Below, in pieces: positions 35,114 through 46,502 of a stretch of 64,000 bases of DNA. The position numbers and the translations under genes are program-made. Below the pieces are notes generated by a model. That model ran no database searches. It saw only the letters and a list, made by a program, of their open reading frames with translations, and was not told the origin of the DNA. Source of the DNA: Paulinella micropora (lineage: Eukaryota > Cercozoa > Imbricatea > Euglyphida); assembly GCA_009731375.1 (NCBI GenBank), contig BJOX01000126.1:644293-708292 (forward strand), given 5' to 3'. The number at the start of each line of letters is the position of its first letter. Position 1 is the stretch's first letter.

Positions 35114-37213
35114 AAGCCGAGAAAGAAGCCTCCGATCCCGACCCGGAAACAATAGGGGAGTTGAAGGGAAGGTGGGTGGAGACCCCAGCCACTCAGTGGG
35201 GCTGGGCTTGGGCCAAGAAGACCTATGGGGTGGGTTTCCGGGACAAGGTCCGACGACGCCAGGTGCAAGACGTGAGCGAACCCACATGGGCCGGGTTAAG
35301 AAGCAGAAGAAGAACGGACCAGCCCACTGGGTAAAGTTTGAGGATGACGACTCCCCAGACCGTATGTTGGACTCGGAGATCGTCAAGTACCTTGCCGACG
35401 GTCCGGAGACCGCCCATGCCGCCACGTTCACTAGACCGGTGAGTGAGAAGCAAGCCGACGAGCTAGGATACTGGGACGACGCCCGAGCCGAGGAGATGGC
35501 TACGCTCTGGGAGAAAGGTTGCTTCCGGAGAGTCCGAGCCGACTTAGTAGACAAGAAAGATATTTGCGCAGGGCGGTTCGTTGATGCCACCAAAGAGGCA
35601 GCGGGAGAGATCCTAAAGTTCAAAAGCCGATGGACGGCCAAGGGGTTTTCCATGATACAGGGATGGCATTTTGGGAAACGGGACTTCCCAACCCCGTGTC
35701 CCCTTACCATCTTGTTGCTTTTGGTCCTAACGGGGTTCTTTGGCTTAGTCTTGTCAAAGTGGGACGTTGGCACCGCATACACAGAGGCGTCTGCAGCTAA
35801 GCAGGGGTATCGCCCCAGTTACATCGTATCACCGTTGAGCAGGGGTATCGCCCCAGTTACACCGTACCACCGTTTGGTTTAGAAGAGCCGGGGTATGTGT
35901 GGGAAATGCTTAAAGCACTCTATGGCAGACCGGACGCGGGCCGCAAATGGTGGCGGTACAAGCTAGTCCCGTTCTTAGAAGGTTTGGGCTTTAAGGCTCA
36001 TGTCGCTTTTCTTTGCTTCTTTTGGCGTTGGCTACCCGGTAAGGACAAACCGGACTTTGTGTTCGTGCACGTCGACGACATGATGGGAGCGTTCAGTGGT
36101 AAGGATGTCGAAACGGAGTTCTTAGCTGCCGGTAAGAAGGCCTTTAGGGTCTTTAAGCAAGAGGCGCCGACCGGGGTGGTAGGCTTGAACATCGAAGATA
36201 AGGAAGACTGTCGGTTAGGCCGTACGATCAAGATCTCTCAGGAGGACTTTATCAGGGAGGCCGTTGAGAAGCTACAGTGCACCGGTCTAGCTACTGCNNN
36301 NNNNNNNTGGTCTAGCTACTGTCGACTCGCCGTGGTTGATGCAGGGGGTGCGGGCCGGAAAGCAGTCTGTGTTAGAGCAGTTCTCGCCGCAGCACATCGT
36401 AGGTGTCCTCTTGTGGACACGTATCACTCGGCATGAGGTGTTGGGCCCGCTCGGGGAGGTAGCGACCCATGCCTCCAAGCCCGAGTTGTTCAATTATCAG
36501 CAAGCCGAGCAGGTTGTGCGGTACCTTAATGGTACGCGTTCAAAAGGCATTCGCTTTACTAAAGCGAACGGCACCCGCTTGATGTCGTGGGCCGACTCAA
36601 GTTTGAAGGATACGCCGGAAGATCGTCGCGCCTGGTTGGCGGGCTTTCACTTCTTTATGGGTGGCTCCGTGCTCCCCTTCTGCATGAAACGGAACGTGTC
36701 GGTGGTCCTCCGAAGGACGCGGCCCTGCGTGCGCGTGTGGAAGAGAAGGCGCGAGCGCTGAGCGACGAGCTGGTGGAGGCTGTGCCCGGCAGCGGGGATC
36801 CAGGAGAGGTGGCGGTCGGCGTGCGTCTGGTGCCAGCGGCACCCGAAGCCTCCTCATGTGAGGCGGAGGTTTATGCAATGGTGGAGTCTTATGATGGACA
36901 AGACAATATTGTGAACTTTGTGCAGGGAATCGCAGACGGCCGGTTCGCGGACGCCATGGGGTCGTACCGGTGGGGGCAGCCCCCCATCCTGTACGGCGAC
37001 AACTAGGGAGCGTTGGACCTCGCCGACAGCAATGTGTTTGCTAGGAAGCTGGGACATGTGGACTTGCGATGCGCCATCATCAACCAGAAGTTGGACATCG
37101 GGCTCGTTGTCAACGAGAAGGTGGGCTCAACCGACAATCTGGCCGACATCAACACTAAGGCTATGCGGGGTGAGCCTTCCGACCGTCGAGTTCGGCACGT
37201 GGCCCAGGATTAA
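35114..37213 (+). pseudogene. Decayed reverse transcriptase and RNase H of copia element 2
   Basis: RT fragments in successive frames: KFKSRWTAKGFSMIQG, then KWDVGTAYTEA (about 35758-35790), a tandem duplication of about 38 bp at 35806-35867 that breaks the frame, LKALYGRPDAGRKWW, and the catalytic FVHVDD (about 36061). A 10-N gap at 36298-36307 has the same bases on both sides. RNase H fragments follow: [14 protein letters not shown], then SSCEAEVYAM, then ILYGDN and a TAG at 37004-37006. The frame resumes to 37213 (DNLADINTKAM), matching the conserved end of copia pol. Many breaks, all consistent with an old copy. Confidence 0.75.
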
Positions 37214-37570
37214 AGATTCGGGGAACCGCTCCCTCTTAGAGGGACAACCCCCGACAGCAGGACTTTCTACAACGTGGACTTTGGGTAGGACGCTTGTCAG
37301 GTTCCCGGTGGTTCGGGGATAGATATTAACAATTAGGTGACTAGATTGCCGAACTCCACAAGCTGTGGAGACGTAGGCTAGCACCTCTGCTTTCGCTTAG
37401 TCTTATTTTGTGCACTGTTGTGCCTGTAGCGCTTTAGTTGATATAGTGCAGCTATATAGCCGAACTCCACTGGAGACGTAGGGTAGCTCACTTTGCGCTT
37501 TGCTCATTTTTCTAATCTAGTTGTTAGTAGCACGGTATGGTTGGACACTGACTCGTAAGGGAGTCTAATT
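37214..37570 (+). other. Element 2 3' untranslated region
   Basis: Between the pol end and the polypurine tract. It contains a two-copy motif GCCGAACTCCAC at 37349 and 37460. No gene. Confidence 0.5.
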
Positions 37571-37579
37571 AAGAGGGAG
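37571..37579 (+). promoter_or_regulatory. Polypurine tract of copia element 2
   Basis: AAGAGGGAG immediately before the LTR start, in the same position as AAGGGGGAG of element 1. Confidence 0.7.
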
Positions 37580-37930
37580 CATTGGATAATTAATTAGACC
37601 CTTCCTCCTCAGCTATGTCCATATTGCTATTTTATACGTTAGCAATATTCGTTACGGTTAGTAGTATTATTAGTTATTAATACAGTCATTTATAGTACCT
37701 TTTCTGGTACTGGTGGCACTAGCTTTTTACCATTACCATTATTGCCCATATCAGGCCGTTTCGTGGGTCATTTTCTGGAGGTACATCTTTAGTGTGACGT
37801 AGTCAGTTGGACTGGCGGGAATTGTTCACTATTGTTAAATTCTTTTGCGTGGGAAGCAGTTGGCTGGTAGGAGGGGGACGCCCGGAGTTCCGGTCGCAGT
37901 TTGCAGAAGTCGTGAGGGTTTTTTACCAAC
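37580..37930 (+). repeat. 3' LTR of copia element 2
   Basis: About 351 bp, beginning CATTGGATAATTAATT. The first 286 bp recur inverted at 10114-10399 and the last 65 bp recur forward at 10501-10565. The 3' border is set by the end of the latter match. Confidence 0.75.
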
Positions 37931-38661
37931 GTTCTCGCCTAGCATTCCCAAATCAGTTTGGTTCAAGTTCGAGTTCACCAACCCGACTCACTACTATCAT
38001 CCGATCCGTTTGATGACTGTTAAGGTGACTTGAAGCAAAAGCTTTGACAACTCGGAGACAGTCTCACATTCTACGATCCACACTCGATCGTAAGTGCATC
38101 CAAGCATGCCACGGTCGGAGTGGCTGCGAAAGTAAGTAAATAAACTAAGCAGTGCCAGACCGCTCTGCTATTTACTGGCATGGAACCTGCTGCGAGTCAT
38201 ACAGAGTGAGGACTCAATGCAGCCATAGTGCCACGGCCCGGTTCTCAATAAGAGTTCGTTGTATCTGCCTACTTGAAGAGTTGTATACAAACTCACAATT
38301 CGAATTTTCCTTCCAAATGGAAACTACACTCTGCAGGCACATAGAGTTTGGTGTGTTCTGTCGACAGATCGACGGTTTGGAAAGATTATCTCTTTCAGGA
38401 GTGGCTATACAACAGCATATCACGACAGAGGTAACCAAAAACACATATTGTTCACCTGCCGTTGCATTTTTGTGTCACTCCTCTACCATCATACACACTA
38501 TGCAGTCAACCAACACAGTATGTGTGAAAGTTGGTTTTCAACGGTTGTTTTAGGGTCATTCCCTACCTACAGCGTGGAGATCACCTCCTCCACTGCACAC
38601 CGTACTCTCCAGCTACTGTACTGCGTTCTGGTTCGCTCCTGGCACGTCTACATGTGAAATC
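37931..38661 (+). other. Exon-like islands of an unrecognised gene
   Basis: A stretch at about 37931-38023 reads IPKSVWFKFEFTNPTHYY and ends at an AAG/GTGACT donor. Another at about 38265-38431 reads LLEELYTNSQFEFSF and on, and ends at GAG/GTAACC. Both are plus-strand and may belong with the exon at 38661. No family is recognised and the joins are not proven. Confidence 0.3.
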
Positions 38662-38939
38662 AATCGCGGCACGACGACCCAGTGACTTCGAAATACAACG
38701 AACACAAGCGACGCTGTTTGGATCCCTACCTCGTTCTGGGCTCCCGTACTGACACTCTACGTACTGACAAGAAGTTTCAGGAGGAAGTTCAGGCTGGAAA
38801 GACTACTTGCATCCACGCTAACCTACAGCGTACGCAAACTGTTCAATTTATTTACGACTTACTGACCAACTACGTTGGCAACGAACGCGATATCTTTCAG
38901 AAGAATCACAAGGACAAGGCTACATGGCTACCACAGGTA
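38661..38939 (+). CDS. Exon of an unrecognised protein
   Basis: Open plus-strand frame with balanced composition: CLDPYLVLGSRTDTLRTD, then a helix-rich stretch and NERDIFQKNHKDKATW, ending at a CCACAG/GTACCC donor-like site at 38939. No ATG is needed if it is an internal exon after an AG near 38685. It is interrupted downstream by the CCAAGATT repeat field, so the gene is probably broken here. Function unknown. Confidence 0.35.
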
Positions 38940-38959
38940 CCCATTCACTACCGGGACAA

Positions 38960-39435
38960 AAAAAATCTCGGACGGGGTTAACGATCCCGGACCACAGATT
39001 TTATTTAAGTTCAGGGTTTTTTTTTTTTTTTGGAACAGAGATCAAAAATCTTGGGATATGCTCCAAAATCCCGGACCCAAGATACAAATCTTGGACTCAT
39101 GATATTCAATCTCTGACACCAAAATCACGGACCCAAGATAAAATCTTGGACACAGGGAAAAATCTTGGAATCAAGAAAAAATCTTGACTCCAAGATTTAA
39201 GGCTTGGATCCATGATTCAATCTAGTTTCCGAGATTTGGCTAGGCACGTGTCCAGGATTATACAATCACTGCTCCAAGATCATTGATCTTGAGTACAAGA
39301 TTGCTATCTTGGATATATGATAAAACCTTGGAACACAGAAGCAAGCTTGGACATATGATAAAACCTTGGAATACAGATTTAATCTTGAGTCTTACATTTA
39401 TTTCATAGACACATGTTAAGAATTGTATTAAAGAT
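38960..39435. repeat. Degenerate CCAAGATT/AATCTTGG repeat field, left of the Polinton
   Basis: Short motifs such as AATCTTGG, CCAAGAT and CCCGGACC recur every 15-30 bases in both orientations with much drift. The same kind of sequence follows the Polinton at 60842-60960 and again at 63500-63720, so the virus inserted into this field. Confidence 0.75.
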
Positions 39436-39530
39436 AGTAGTATAGGGTGCCACTTCGGCACACTTTTTCACGACATACCACCCGCCACACAGAGACACAC
39501 TCCGGCCGGCCCGCAGGGACAAAAAGGCAA
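39436..39530 (+). repeat. Left terminal inverted repeat of the Polinton
   Basis: Starts AGTAGTATAGGGTGCC and ends in GGGACAAAA then GGCAA. It matches the reverse complement of 60742-60841 apart from a 4-bp and a few 1-bp differences. Confidence 0.93.
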
Positions 39531-39842
39531 CGGACGGGAAAAAGTGGAAACGGCTAATAAAATGATACACATAGCCTTTCTCAACATTGAACACAGTCAC
39601 AGCTGTCAATTTGCGAAAAAAGAAATATAACGGGTTTTGCGATTTTTTCTTGACTTTTTTTGTTAATGTTTCTGTTGGGTTGAAAGAATGAAATAGAATT
39701 GAACAGCCGTACTTCAATGCGTCTGAGCGGCGGATTTTGACGCGCTGACGCACGCGTTTTAGCTCTGTCGTTTGTTTTTGTTGTTTTTGACGCACAAACG
39801 CAAAAACGCACAAAACCACAAAACCACAAAACCACGAGCATA

Positions 39843-40331
39843 ATGTCCATTAATCTTATTCCAAATAACATAAAAGATAAAGAAATGTGGAAAGAACAGT
39901 TTAGAGCAAATAGATGCGGGCCAAAAAAACTAAATGAAATGAAAATAAAGCAAGAAAAAGAGATAGAGAAAGATGAGATGATAATCGAGAATATGAAGAA
40001 AGAGTTGGAAAAAAAGAAAGATAGACTAGATGCGTTGAATGAGATGATATTCGAAAGAGAGAGGGAGAGAGATGATATCGAAGAAGACTTAATGGAGGAT
40101 AGAAGAAAGAAGATGAAAAAGAGAAAGATTGAAAGTGAGATGAAATTGATGAAGCAATGGAGGAGAGAGAATAGAGGAATGTTGAAAGCGGAAGAGATAG
40201 CAGCCATGGAAAGAAGGATTGAAAGTGGAACGACATTTGCTGAGGCATGCGTGATGATGAAGAGAATAGATGAAATAAGTGAAAAGGCGGTAGATGGAGA
40301 CAGGAATATGAACAGGGCTTACAGGGAATAA
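39843..40331 (+). CDS. Charged coiled-coil protein, Polinton, unknown function
   Basis: 162 residues from ATG 39843 to TAA. Very rich in Lys, Glu, Arg and Met, with a long heptad-like helix over residues 30-130. No catalytic motif, signal peptide or membrane segment. It is the first gene inside the left terminal repeat. Small highly charged genes next to the termini are common in these viruses, but their roles are not known. The frame is intact. Confidence 0.65.
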   Translation: MSINLIPNNIKDKEMWKEQFRANRCGPKKLNEMKIKQEKEIEKDEMIIENMKKELEKKKDRLDALNEMIFERERERDDIEEDLMEDRRKKMKKRKIESEMKLMKQWRRENRGMLKAEEIAAMERRIESGTTFAEACVMMKRIDEISEKAVDGDRNMNRAYRE

Positions 40332-40461
40332 TTGGATATTATATGAGGGGCGAAACTACTAAAATTCGATAAGCAAATTTCTATATTCAGTCCTGAGCAC
40401 GACTTAAAACTACTCCTACATAAACACACATATTGTCCCTCTGTGTGTGTTTGTGTAGGTT

Positions 40462-41030
40462 ATGCCTCCAAAGAAAAAGGAAGAAAAGGCACCAGCTGAG
40501 GTAATTTTCTCTTTCTATCTTGTCGATTGTTTCTTATGTGTGTGTGATTGTAGGAGCCAGCTGTTGTAGAAGCTACAGATGGCGTTCGTGCTTTGGGGCT
40601 GGTGGCAAAAAGAGGAGCTAAGAGGGGAGGGGCGAAGAAAGGTTCCAAAAAATCTCCGCAGAAAGTGAAATCACAGGGGGCAGTTTTCGTTGTGTTTAAG
40701 AAAGCAGACCCTGTGACACCTTACGTTTGTGCCACCGAGCCAGCTCAAGATATGCAAGATATTAACAAGCACGATGCGAAGTTGTTGACATATGTCAACG
40801 CAACTTCTGATCGCGATTTTCATGTTGTCATCTTATCAGATGGTTCATATCAAGTCTTTCTTTCATTGGATAATGCATCGAAAATTCCAAAAAAACAAAA
40901 AAAAGAAGTCAAAGCAATCCTTAAGGCTAGGTGGGTTGGCGAGGAAAATCTTGCCGCATTCTTCAAGGCTGAAGAAGAAGAAGGAGAAGGAGAGGAAGGC
41001 GATGAGGAAGGAGACGAGGAAGACGAGTAA
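40462..41030 (+). CDS. Intron-bearing gene for a protein with a basic N-terminus and acidic C-terminus
   Basis: Exon 1 (40462-40500) encodes MPPKKKEEKAPAE. A 53-bp intron (GTAATT...TTGTAG, 40501-40553) joins it in frame to exon 2 (40554-41030), which ends in TAA. The product has about 170 residues: a Lys/Gly-rich start with KKGSKKSPQK, a compact middle (VFVVFKKADPVTPYVCATE to VGEENLAAFFKAE) and a Glu/Gly/Asp tail. The charge pattern fits a chromatin or nucleic-acid protein, but no family is recognised. A second AG just before the ATG (TTGTGTAG) could end a 5' leader intron. It is convergent with the integrase gene, 76 bp apart. Confidence 0.7.
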
Positions 41031-41106
41031 GAAAAAATTAAAAAAAAATCTTAACAATTTTTTCATTTTAAAACTAGTTGACTTAGCTTCCGGTTATGTC
41101 AATAAC

Positions 41107-42101
41107 TTATAAATCCATTATTTCTTTCTTTTTCTTAATCCGAGCACTACTACGAATATTCTCCGGCTTTATGTCTAATGACTTTAATAAGTGGCCGGTC
41201 TTTTTTTGTTTAGTTGCTTCTTTAACTTTGTCGGCTAGTTGAGGTTTAACTTCTTCCGGTTCTTGTTCGTTCATTTTGGACTTTAATAATTGTTGAGGAC
41301 TGACTAGTTCGTTTTCACCAAGTATTACCTTAAAGCCTTTCCGGCCTTTAACTGTATATACTTTCTTTGAATACTGAACATCACCCTTTGAAAAAACCGT
41401 TCTTTCTAGTTCTTTTCTAACTGTTGAACCCTTAGGAAATTTATTAATAAGACCAGCCCTGTATATTTCTTGATCGTTTTTCTTTTTACCTTCATAGACT
41501 TCCATAGGTGTAGCCTTAATTGTATTATGGAATGTATTATTATAATTATTAACAATTTCATAAATGTAAGGAACCCAAACAAAATCGTCATTAACTTCCC
41601 ACATAAAATTTAAATCATTTCTTATTGTTCTAATAAATCTATACCCATAGTTCGGTGGTCGCCAACTTCGTTAGTTGTATGTTGAATTCCATTCTCTTTG
41701 AAGTATTCTGCGACTTGTCCTTTATATTCACTGCCGTTGTCGGACGTAATCCTTTTAGGTTTCGGCATTTTTTTTAATCCTTCCAATACTTCGCCAGTTG
41801 ATTTATTTTTGATCGGTTCAATCCAACCACGACGAGAATAAACATCAATCATTACTAATCCAAAGTTGTAGTTTTTGTTTCCTTTCTTAGTAGCTATTTT
41901 AGACATATCCATTAAGTCAATGAACACTTGGCTTAATGGTTCAGGTTCAGGGGCTAGTATAGTATTCCATTTTTTAGGGTTCTTAGATTGATGGTGTATT
42001 TTAGAAGCTTCTTCAATTTTCTGTTTTTCAAGTTCTTCCTTATCTTGCGGAGACTCCGCCTCCGTTTCAGTATTTTGCGGATTGCTGTGTTTATGATCCA
42101 T
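41107..42101 (-). CDS. Retroviral-type (RVE) integrase of the Polinton, one frame change
   Basis: Starts at ATG 42101. The N-terminal 60 residues are charged. The RVE core shows the first acid in VFIDLMDMS, the second in ITSDNGSEYKG and the third region in HRTMG followed, after a one-base shift near 41645, by DRFIRTIRND, where Asp stands at the place usually held by Glu. The C-terminal part (41604-41107) has an SH3/chromodomain-like stretch (FSKGDVQYSKKVYTVKGRKG) and a basic end. It would cut and join the viral ends to host DNA. The terminal repeats and the short target duplication fit this enzyme. An AT-rich TATATA lies about 45 bp upstream of the start. Confidence 0.88.
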
Positions 42102-42175
42102 TGCTGTATGCGACTAAAAAAGTAAGGTAGTTTATCACGATATATAAAAGAGTAAATAATAAGTCGTGCGTAAAG

Positions 42176-42691
42176 TTATATATTAGAATTTAAGAAAATT
42201 TTAGATGTATCATTGTTTTCTTTTTTTGGTTTATCGGGTTGTTGATTATAAACATTGACACTAACACTGCTAGTCTTCTTCCCTCCTTTCTTAGGCTTTG
42301 GCTCTTCTTCCTCACTTTCGCTCTCACTCTCGCTATCTTCTTCCACTTTCTTTTTTACCACTTTCTTCACCTTCTTCTGTTTGGCTTTAAGTTTCATACC
42401 AGCAACCCGTTGGGCTACTATATCAACAAAGTCGTGTTCAACCTCTTCATCGCTTTCACTGCTTTCCTCACTTATCTCACCGTCTCGCCCATCAATCATA
42501 TCCTTTGCCAACTGCTTCTTAGTGATGTGGTCCATCTTTTCGTCATTGGTCATTTCTTTCGCGTTCTTCGCCTCTTCCTCCGCTAGTAATTCCCTTGCCC
42601 TCTCAATCTTCCTCTGCCTCGCATACTGTTTCTTCATTACAGTCGCTTTTTCAAGGTTCTTTATGGCAATCTCTCTATTACCTCTTGGCAT
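42176..42691 (-). CDS. Lys/Glu/Ser-rich protein, Polinton, unknown function
   Basis: 171 residues from ATG 42691 (MPRGNREIAIKNLEKATVM). A longer frame with an upstream start at 42772 overlaps the fibre gene start and is less likely. Residues 20-80 form a charged helix, followed by an acidic Ser cluster (SEESSESDEE) and alternating KK and SESESEEEE blocks. No recognised domain. It shares a roughly 70-bp AT-rich divergent promoter region with the fibre gene. Confidence 0.6.
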   Translation of the reverse strand: MPRGNREIAIKNLEKATVMKKQYARQRKIERARELLAEEEAKNAKEMTNDEKMDHITKKQLAKDMIDGRDGEISEESSESDEEVEHDFVDIVAQRVAGMKLKAKQKKVKKVVKKKVEEDSESESESEEEEPKPKKGGKKTSSVSVNVYNQQPDKPKKENNDTSKIFLNSNI

Positions 42692-42763
42692 TGTTTGTTT
42701 CGGGTATATATCTAACCAAAAATAATTTTTGTTCGGATTAATTATTATCCAATTTATATAATA

Positions 42764-45700
42764 ATGGCGCAATACAAAAGTTTATTAGGCCTTAATGAGC
42801 TGGTCGTTGATAGTCTGGACATAGCTAACCTTGATTTAACGAACACTAATATTATTGGCTTAAATACGGATAGAATACCAGAAGATGCTGACCCCGTAAA
42901 TCTTTATTACACTGACGGACGATTTGATACACGATTGGCTACCAAATCAACAACAGACATTAAAGAAGGAAAAAATCTATACTACACAGAGCAACGAGTA
43001 AGGGACAATGACGAAGTCAAAGCCTCAACTCAACACCGCTCTAATACAAGTAATCCGCACCAAACTAGTCTATACAATCTCATAGACACTAACATATCCG
43101 CACCAACGGTCGGACAATACTTAACTTACAACGATGTAGAAGGAAAATGGAAGAATACCGCCCTCGGTTCAATTGACACACTCTCTGACGTAGTCATTAC
43201 AGCACCAGTGGCGATGAATAGTTATCTAACATATAACTCAATAAACTGGGTAAATAAAACATTTCCGATAAATGTTGATGAAACAGGCAACATTAGTATG
43301 GGAAGGAAGAATATAACAGGAGTTAATTTATTAAATACGAAAGATGTTGATACTTGGATATCTGAGCACGAAGATAATAATGATAAAGTGTCTGCAGATG
43401 GTTCAATTAATACACACAGCGATGTTTTAATTACAGGCACACCCGCCGATAACCAACTGCTCATTTATAGCACAGGGCAATGGAGAAACACAAACTCACA
43501 TTTTCTTAGATTTGACAGAACCGCGAATATGACGGGCGGATTAAATATGGGAGGATTTAACATAACAAATGTCGGTAATGTTGATGGTATTGATGTTTCG
43601 GCTCTTGACACCGCAGTCGTTAAACTAACGGGAGACCAAACCATAGCAGGAAACAAAATATTTACTACTTATTTGGGTGTAAAAGACTCAAATCCATTAA
43701 ACACGGGTAAGTTCTTCTTCAATTACAACAATAATATGGGTTCTATTTATTCGTCGGAGGTAGGTGGAGCAACAGGATATCCACTATCTATTGTCGGTTC
43801 AACCATAACACTCGCTCCAACAACAGGGGGTGGAATAACATTGACGAGCAATGTTTTAAATTTTAACAGCACAACAGCAATCAGCGGACTTCCAGCACCA
43901 TTCTATGACAATGATGCTGCAACGAAAGCATATACCGATACGAAACTAGCAAAGGACGGCACAACGCCTATGACGGGTAGTTTAAATATGGGCGGTTTTG
44001 CGATTACGAATGTAGGTAATGTTGATGGTGTGGATGTTTCTGTTCTTGACACTTCAGTCGTCAAACTAACAGGAGACCAAACCATAGCGGGTATTAAGAC
44101 ATTTAGCAGTATAATAAATGCGAGTGCGGGTCTTGATATGAAAAGCCAAAACATAACAAATGTAAATCAACTAAATGGCAGGTCTATCACAACTTGGCTA
44201 TCAGAGCACGATACGAACACGGCAAAAGTGTCGGCAAGTGGAAGTATTGATACACATAGCGATGTGATTATAACAACAGCATCAGATAATCAACTACTCA
44301 TTTATAGCACTGGACAATGGAGAAATGTGGCATCACCCTTTTTTAGATTAGACGGCACTGCCAGTATGACGGGAGGACTAAATATGGGAAACCAAAGCAT
44401 AACAAATGTAAATCTCGTTGATGGTGTGGATGTTTCTGTCCTTGATAGTTCGGCAGTTAAAACCTCAGGAAACCAAACTATAGCAGGAATTAAGACATTT
44501 AGCAGTGCCCTTGAAATAACTGGAAATTCAACGAATGCGACAACAAAAGGAACATTCGTGGTTTTTAACTCCACGGCCAATATAGGAACTATCGGATGCC
44601 TTGATATGGGCACGGGCGTAAATTATAACTTTGAAATAAACGCGAAAAAAATAAGTTTCATTATTGATGGGGCAATCGTCGGTTGGGTAAATGCTTCGGG
44701 GCTAGATTGTAATAGTAGCAAAATAGCCAACCTTGGAACTCCGACATTAGCGACGGACGCGACAAAAGGGTATGCGGACACATTGGACGGGGCAAAATGT
44801 AAAACTAACGACAGACCAAACCATAACAGGAAGTAAAACATTTAATGGTGCGAGCACTGTAATAAAATATCTAACTCTAACGAACAATGCCGATTTTAAT
44901 AATCAAACTATCACGAATGGTGGAAATATAACATATAATGGGGCGAGGATATTAAACCAAAATGGAGGGGACATATTCTTTTCACAGACATCAGGTGATT
45001 ACCAATATTTCTTATTTACTCTAAATACTGCTACAAGTGGAACCGCGAACCAACGAGGTTATGTATTTACGAATGTAGCATCTGATGTAAAAGGAGCAGG
45101 ACTTTATATTTCAAAACTTTTGGATAATAAAAGTGCTTCATCTGACATTGTCCGTTTTAACAATGCTGGCGGTATGCGGTTTTATGGAGCCTTAGATATG
45201 AACTCAAACAATATAACAAATGGCGGAACAATAACTGGAACGACAATTACTTCAACCGCGGGTATATCAACGACGACACTAACGGCGAGTGGCTTATTAA
45301 CAGCGACAGGAGGTTCTAGCATAGTTATACAAGGAAATACGAATGGAGGCAATACAAGAGGAATATTTTTGTGGGACACTGGCAATACAAATTATGGTAT
45401 TTATATGGCAACAAATGGAGGAGGCACAAATACCAGAAGTCTAGCAGGAGGGTCTGCGGTTGCTGGCAATGATTTTACTTCCTTTGCTGTTAGATTTAGG
45501 GTAAGTAATGTTTCCACTGATGGTTTTATATGGGAGAATTCGTCAGAACAATTATTGATGTCATTGAACGGGGCAAACGGGACTTTATGGACAAAAGGAT
45601 TAATAACGGCTAGTGCGGGAATATCAACAACAACGGCAACCGCAAGTGGATTGATAACAGCAAATGCGGGTATATCTGTTGTTAATAGCACTGCGGACAT

Positions 45701-46471
45701 AAGGGGAGAAGCGAGAAGTGGGTCTCATGCTACGCCAGTAGGATTATATGTTTCAGCCAATCTCGGCCCAGCTTCTGGCGGTGTTGAATTCAGACACAGC
45801 AACGGGACACAGGGAGTTGGTTTTGGTTATAATTCAATATATGCTACGGGAAGCAATACCAATCAAGATTTAAATTTTTATGCGATGGGAACAGGAGTAA
45901 TCTATGCTCAGAGTGATACAAGCATGACAACAGCATCCAGCGGATTTTTAACATTAAGAAAAAGACCACAAAATACGACCAACCCACAAATATTTATGAA
46001 AGCAGGAGACTCATCAGGTTATGCGGTAGTAATGAATACAGATGGATTATTACACGCTTGGTCGACTTCACTATCAAATGGTGAAAATAATACAGGATAT
46101 GTTTTTATGGCAGCAGGAGCGAATGTTTGGTCTTCTGGTTCAGACAGGAGATTAAAATCAGATATTAAAACACTAGACTGCGGGGATTGTTGCGATAAAC
46201 TTATGAAAATAAACTGCTGTTCATATTATTTCAAATCAGACGAAAAGAAACAGAAAAAGAACCACGGATTATTGCGGATGAAGTAAAAAACATATTTCCA
46301 GAATTTGTATCTGAAAGTGGAATAAAAGCAGACGATGGGGATGGAAACTTTGAAGGTATATCATATACGGACTTCATACCAATATTGGTCAGTGCTTTTC
46401 AACATTTAACTGAAAAGGTGATTTATTTAGAAAAGCAAAATAATAATCTAACTAATGATATAGCCGATTAA
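42764..46471 (+). CDS. Fibre-like protein with C-terminal peptidase S74 chaperone domain (two frame changes)
   Basis: About 1,235 residues. The start MAQYKSLLGLNELVVDSLDI is followed by tandem repeats built on MTGGLNMGGFNITNVGNVDG, VVKLTGDQTIAGIKTF and SGSIDTHSDVIIT, typical of beta-rich trimeric fibres. A frame shift near 44800 leads to the second half, and another near 46262 leads to the end. The C-terminus holds SDRRLKSDIKTLDCG, then IIADEVKNIFPEF and a coiled coil: the intramolecular chaperone (peptidase S74) seen in phage tail spikes and some large-virus fibres. This domain trimerises the fibre and then cuts itself off at the Ser-Asp before RRLKSD. Probable role: host recognition at the virion vertex. 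Confidence 0.85.
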
Positions 46472-46502
46472 AAAAACCAATTAGCAGAAATCCGTAATAA
46501 CA

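Larger units (their letters stand above)
10501..37930 (+). mobile_element. Decayed Ty1/copia retrotransposon (element 2), interrupted by two younger elements
   Basis: Parts in order: 5' LTR remnant 10501-10565, leader 10566-10803 continuing at 18368, gag 19231-21198, protease region to 23094, integrase/RT/RNase H from 33845 to 37213, polypurine tract 37571-37579, 3' LTR 37580-37930. Element 1 sits in the leader and a TIR transposon sits in the protease/integrase junction. Removing the TIR insert and one CCGG restores the reading frame across the junction. The order integrase then RT then RNase H defines the copia (Pseudoviridae) lineage. Every coding part carries frameshifts or stops, so this is an old non-autonomous copy. 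Confidence 0.8.
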
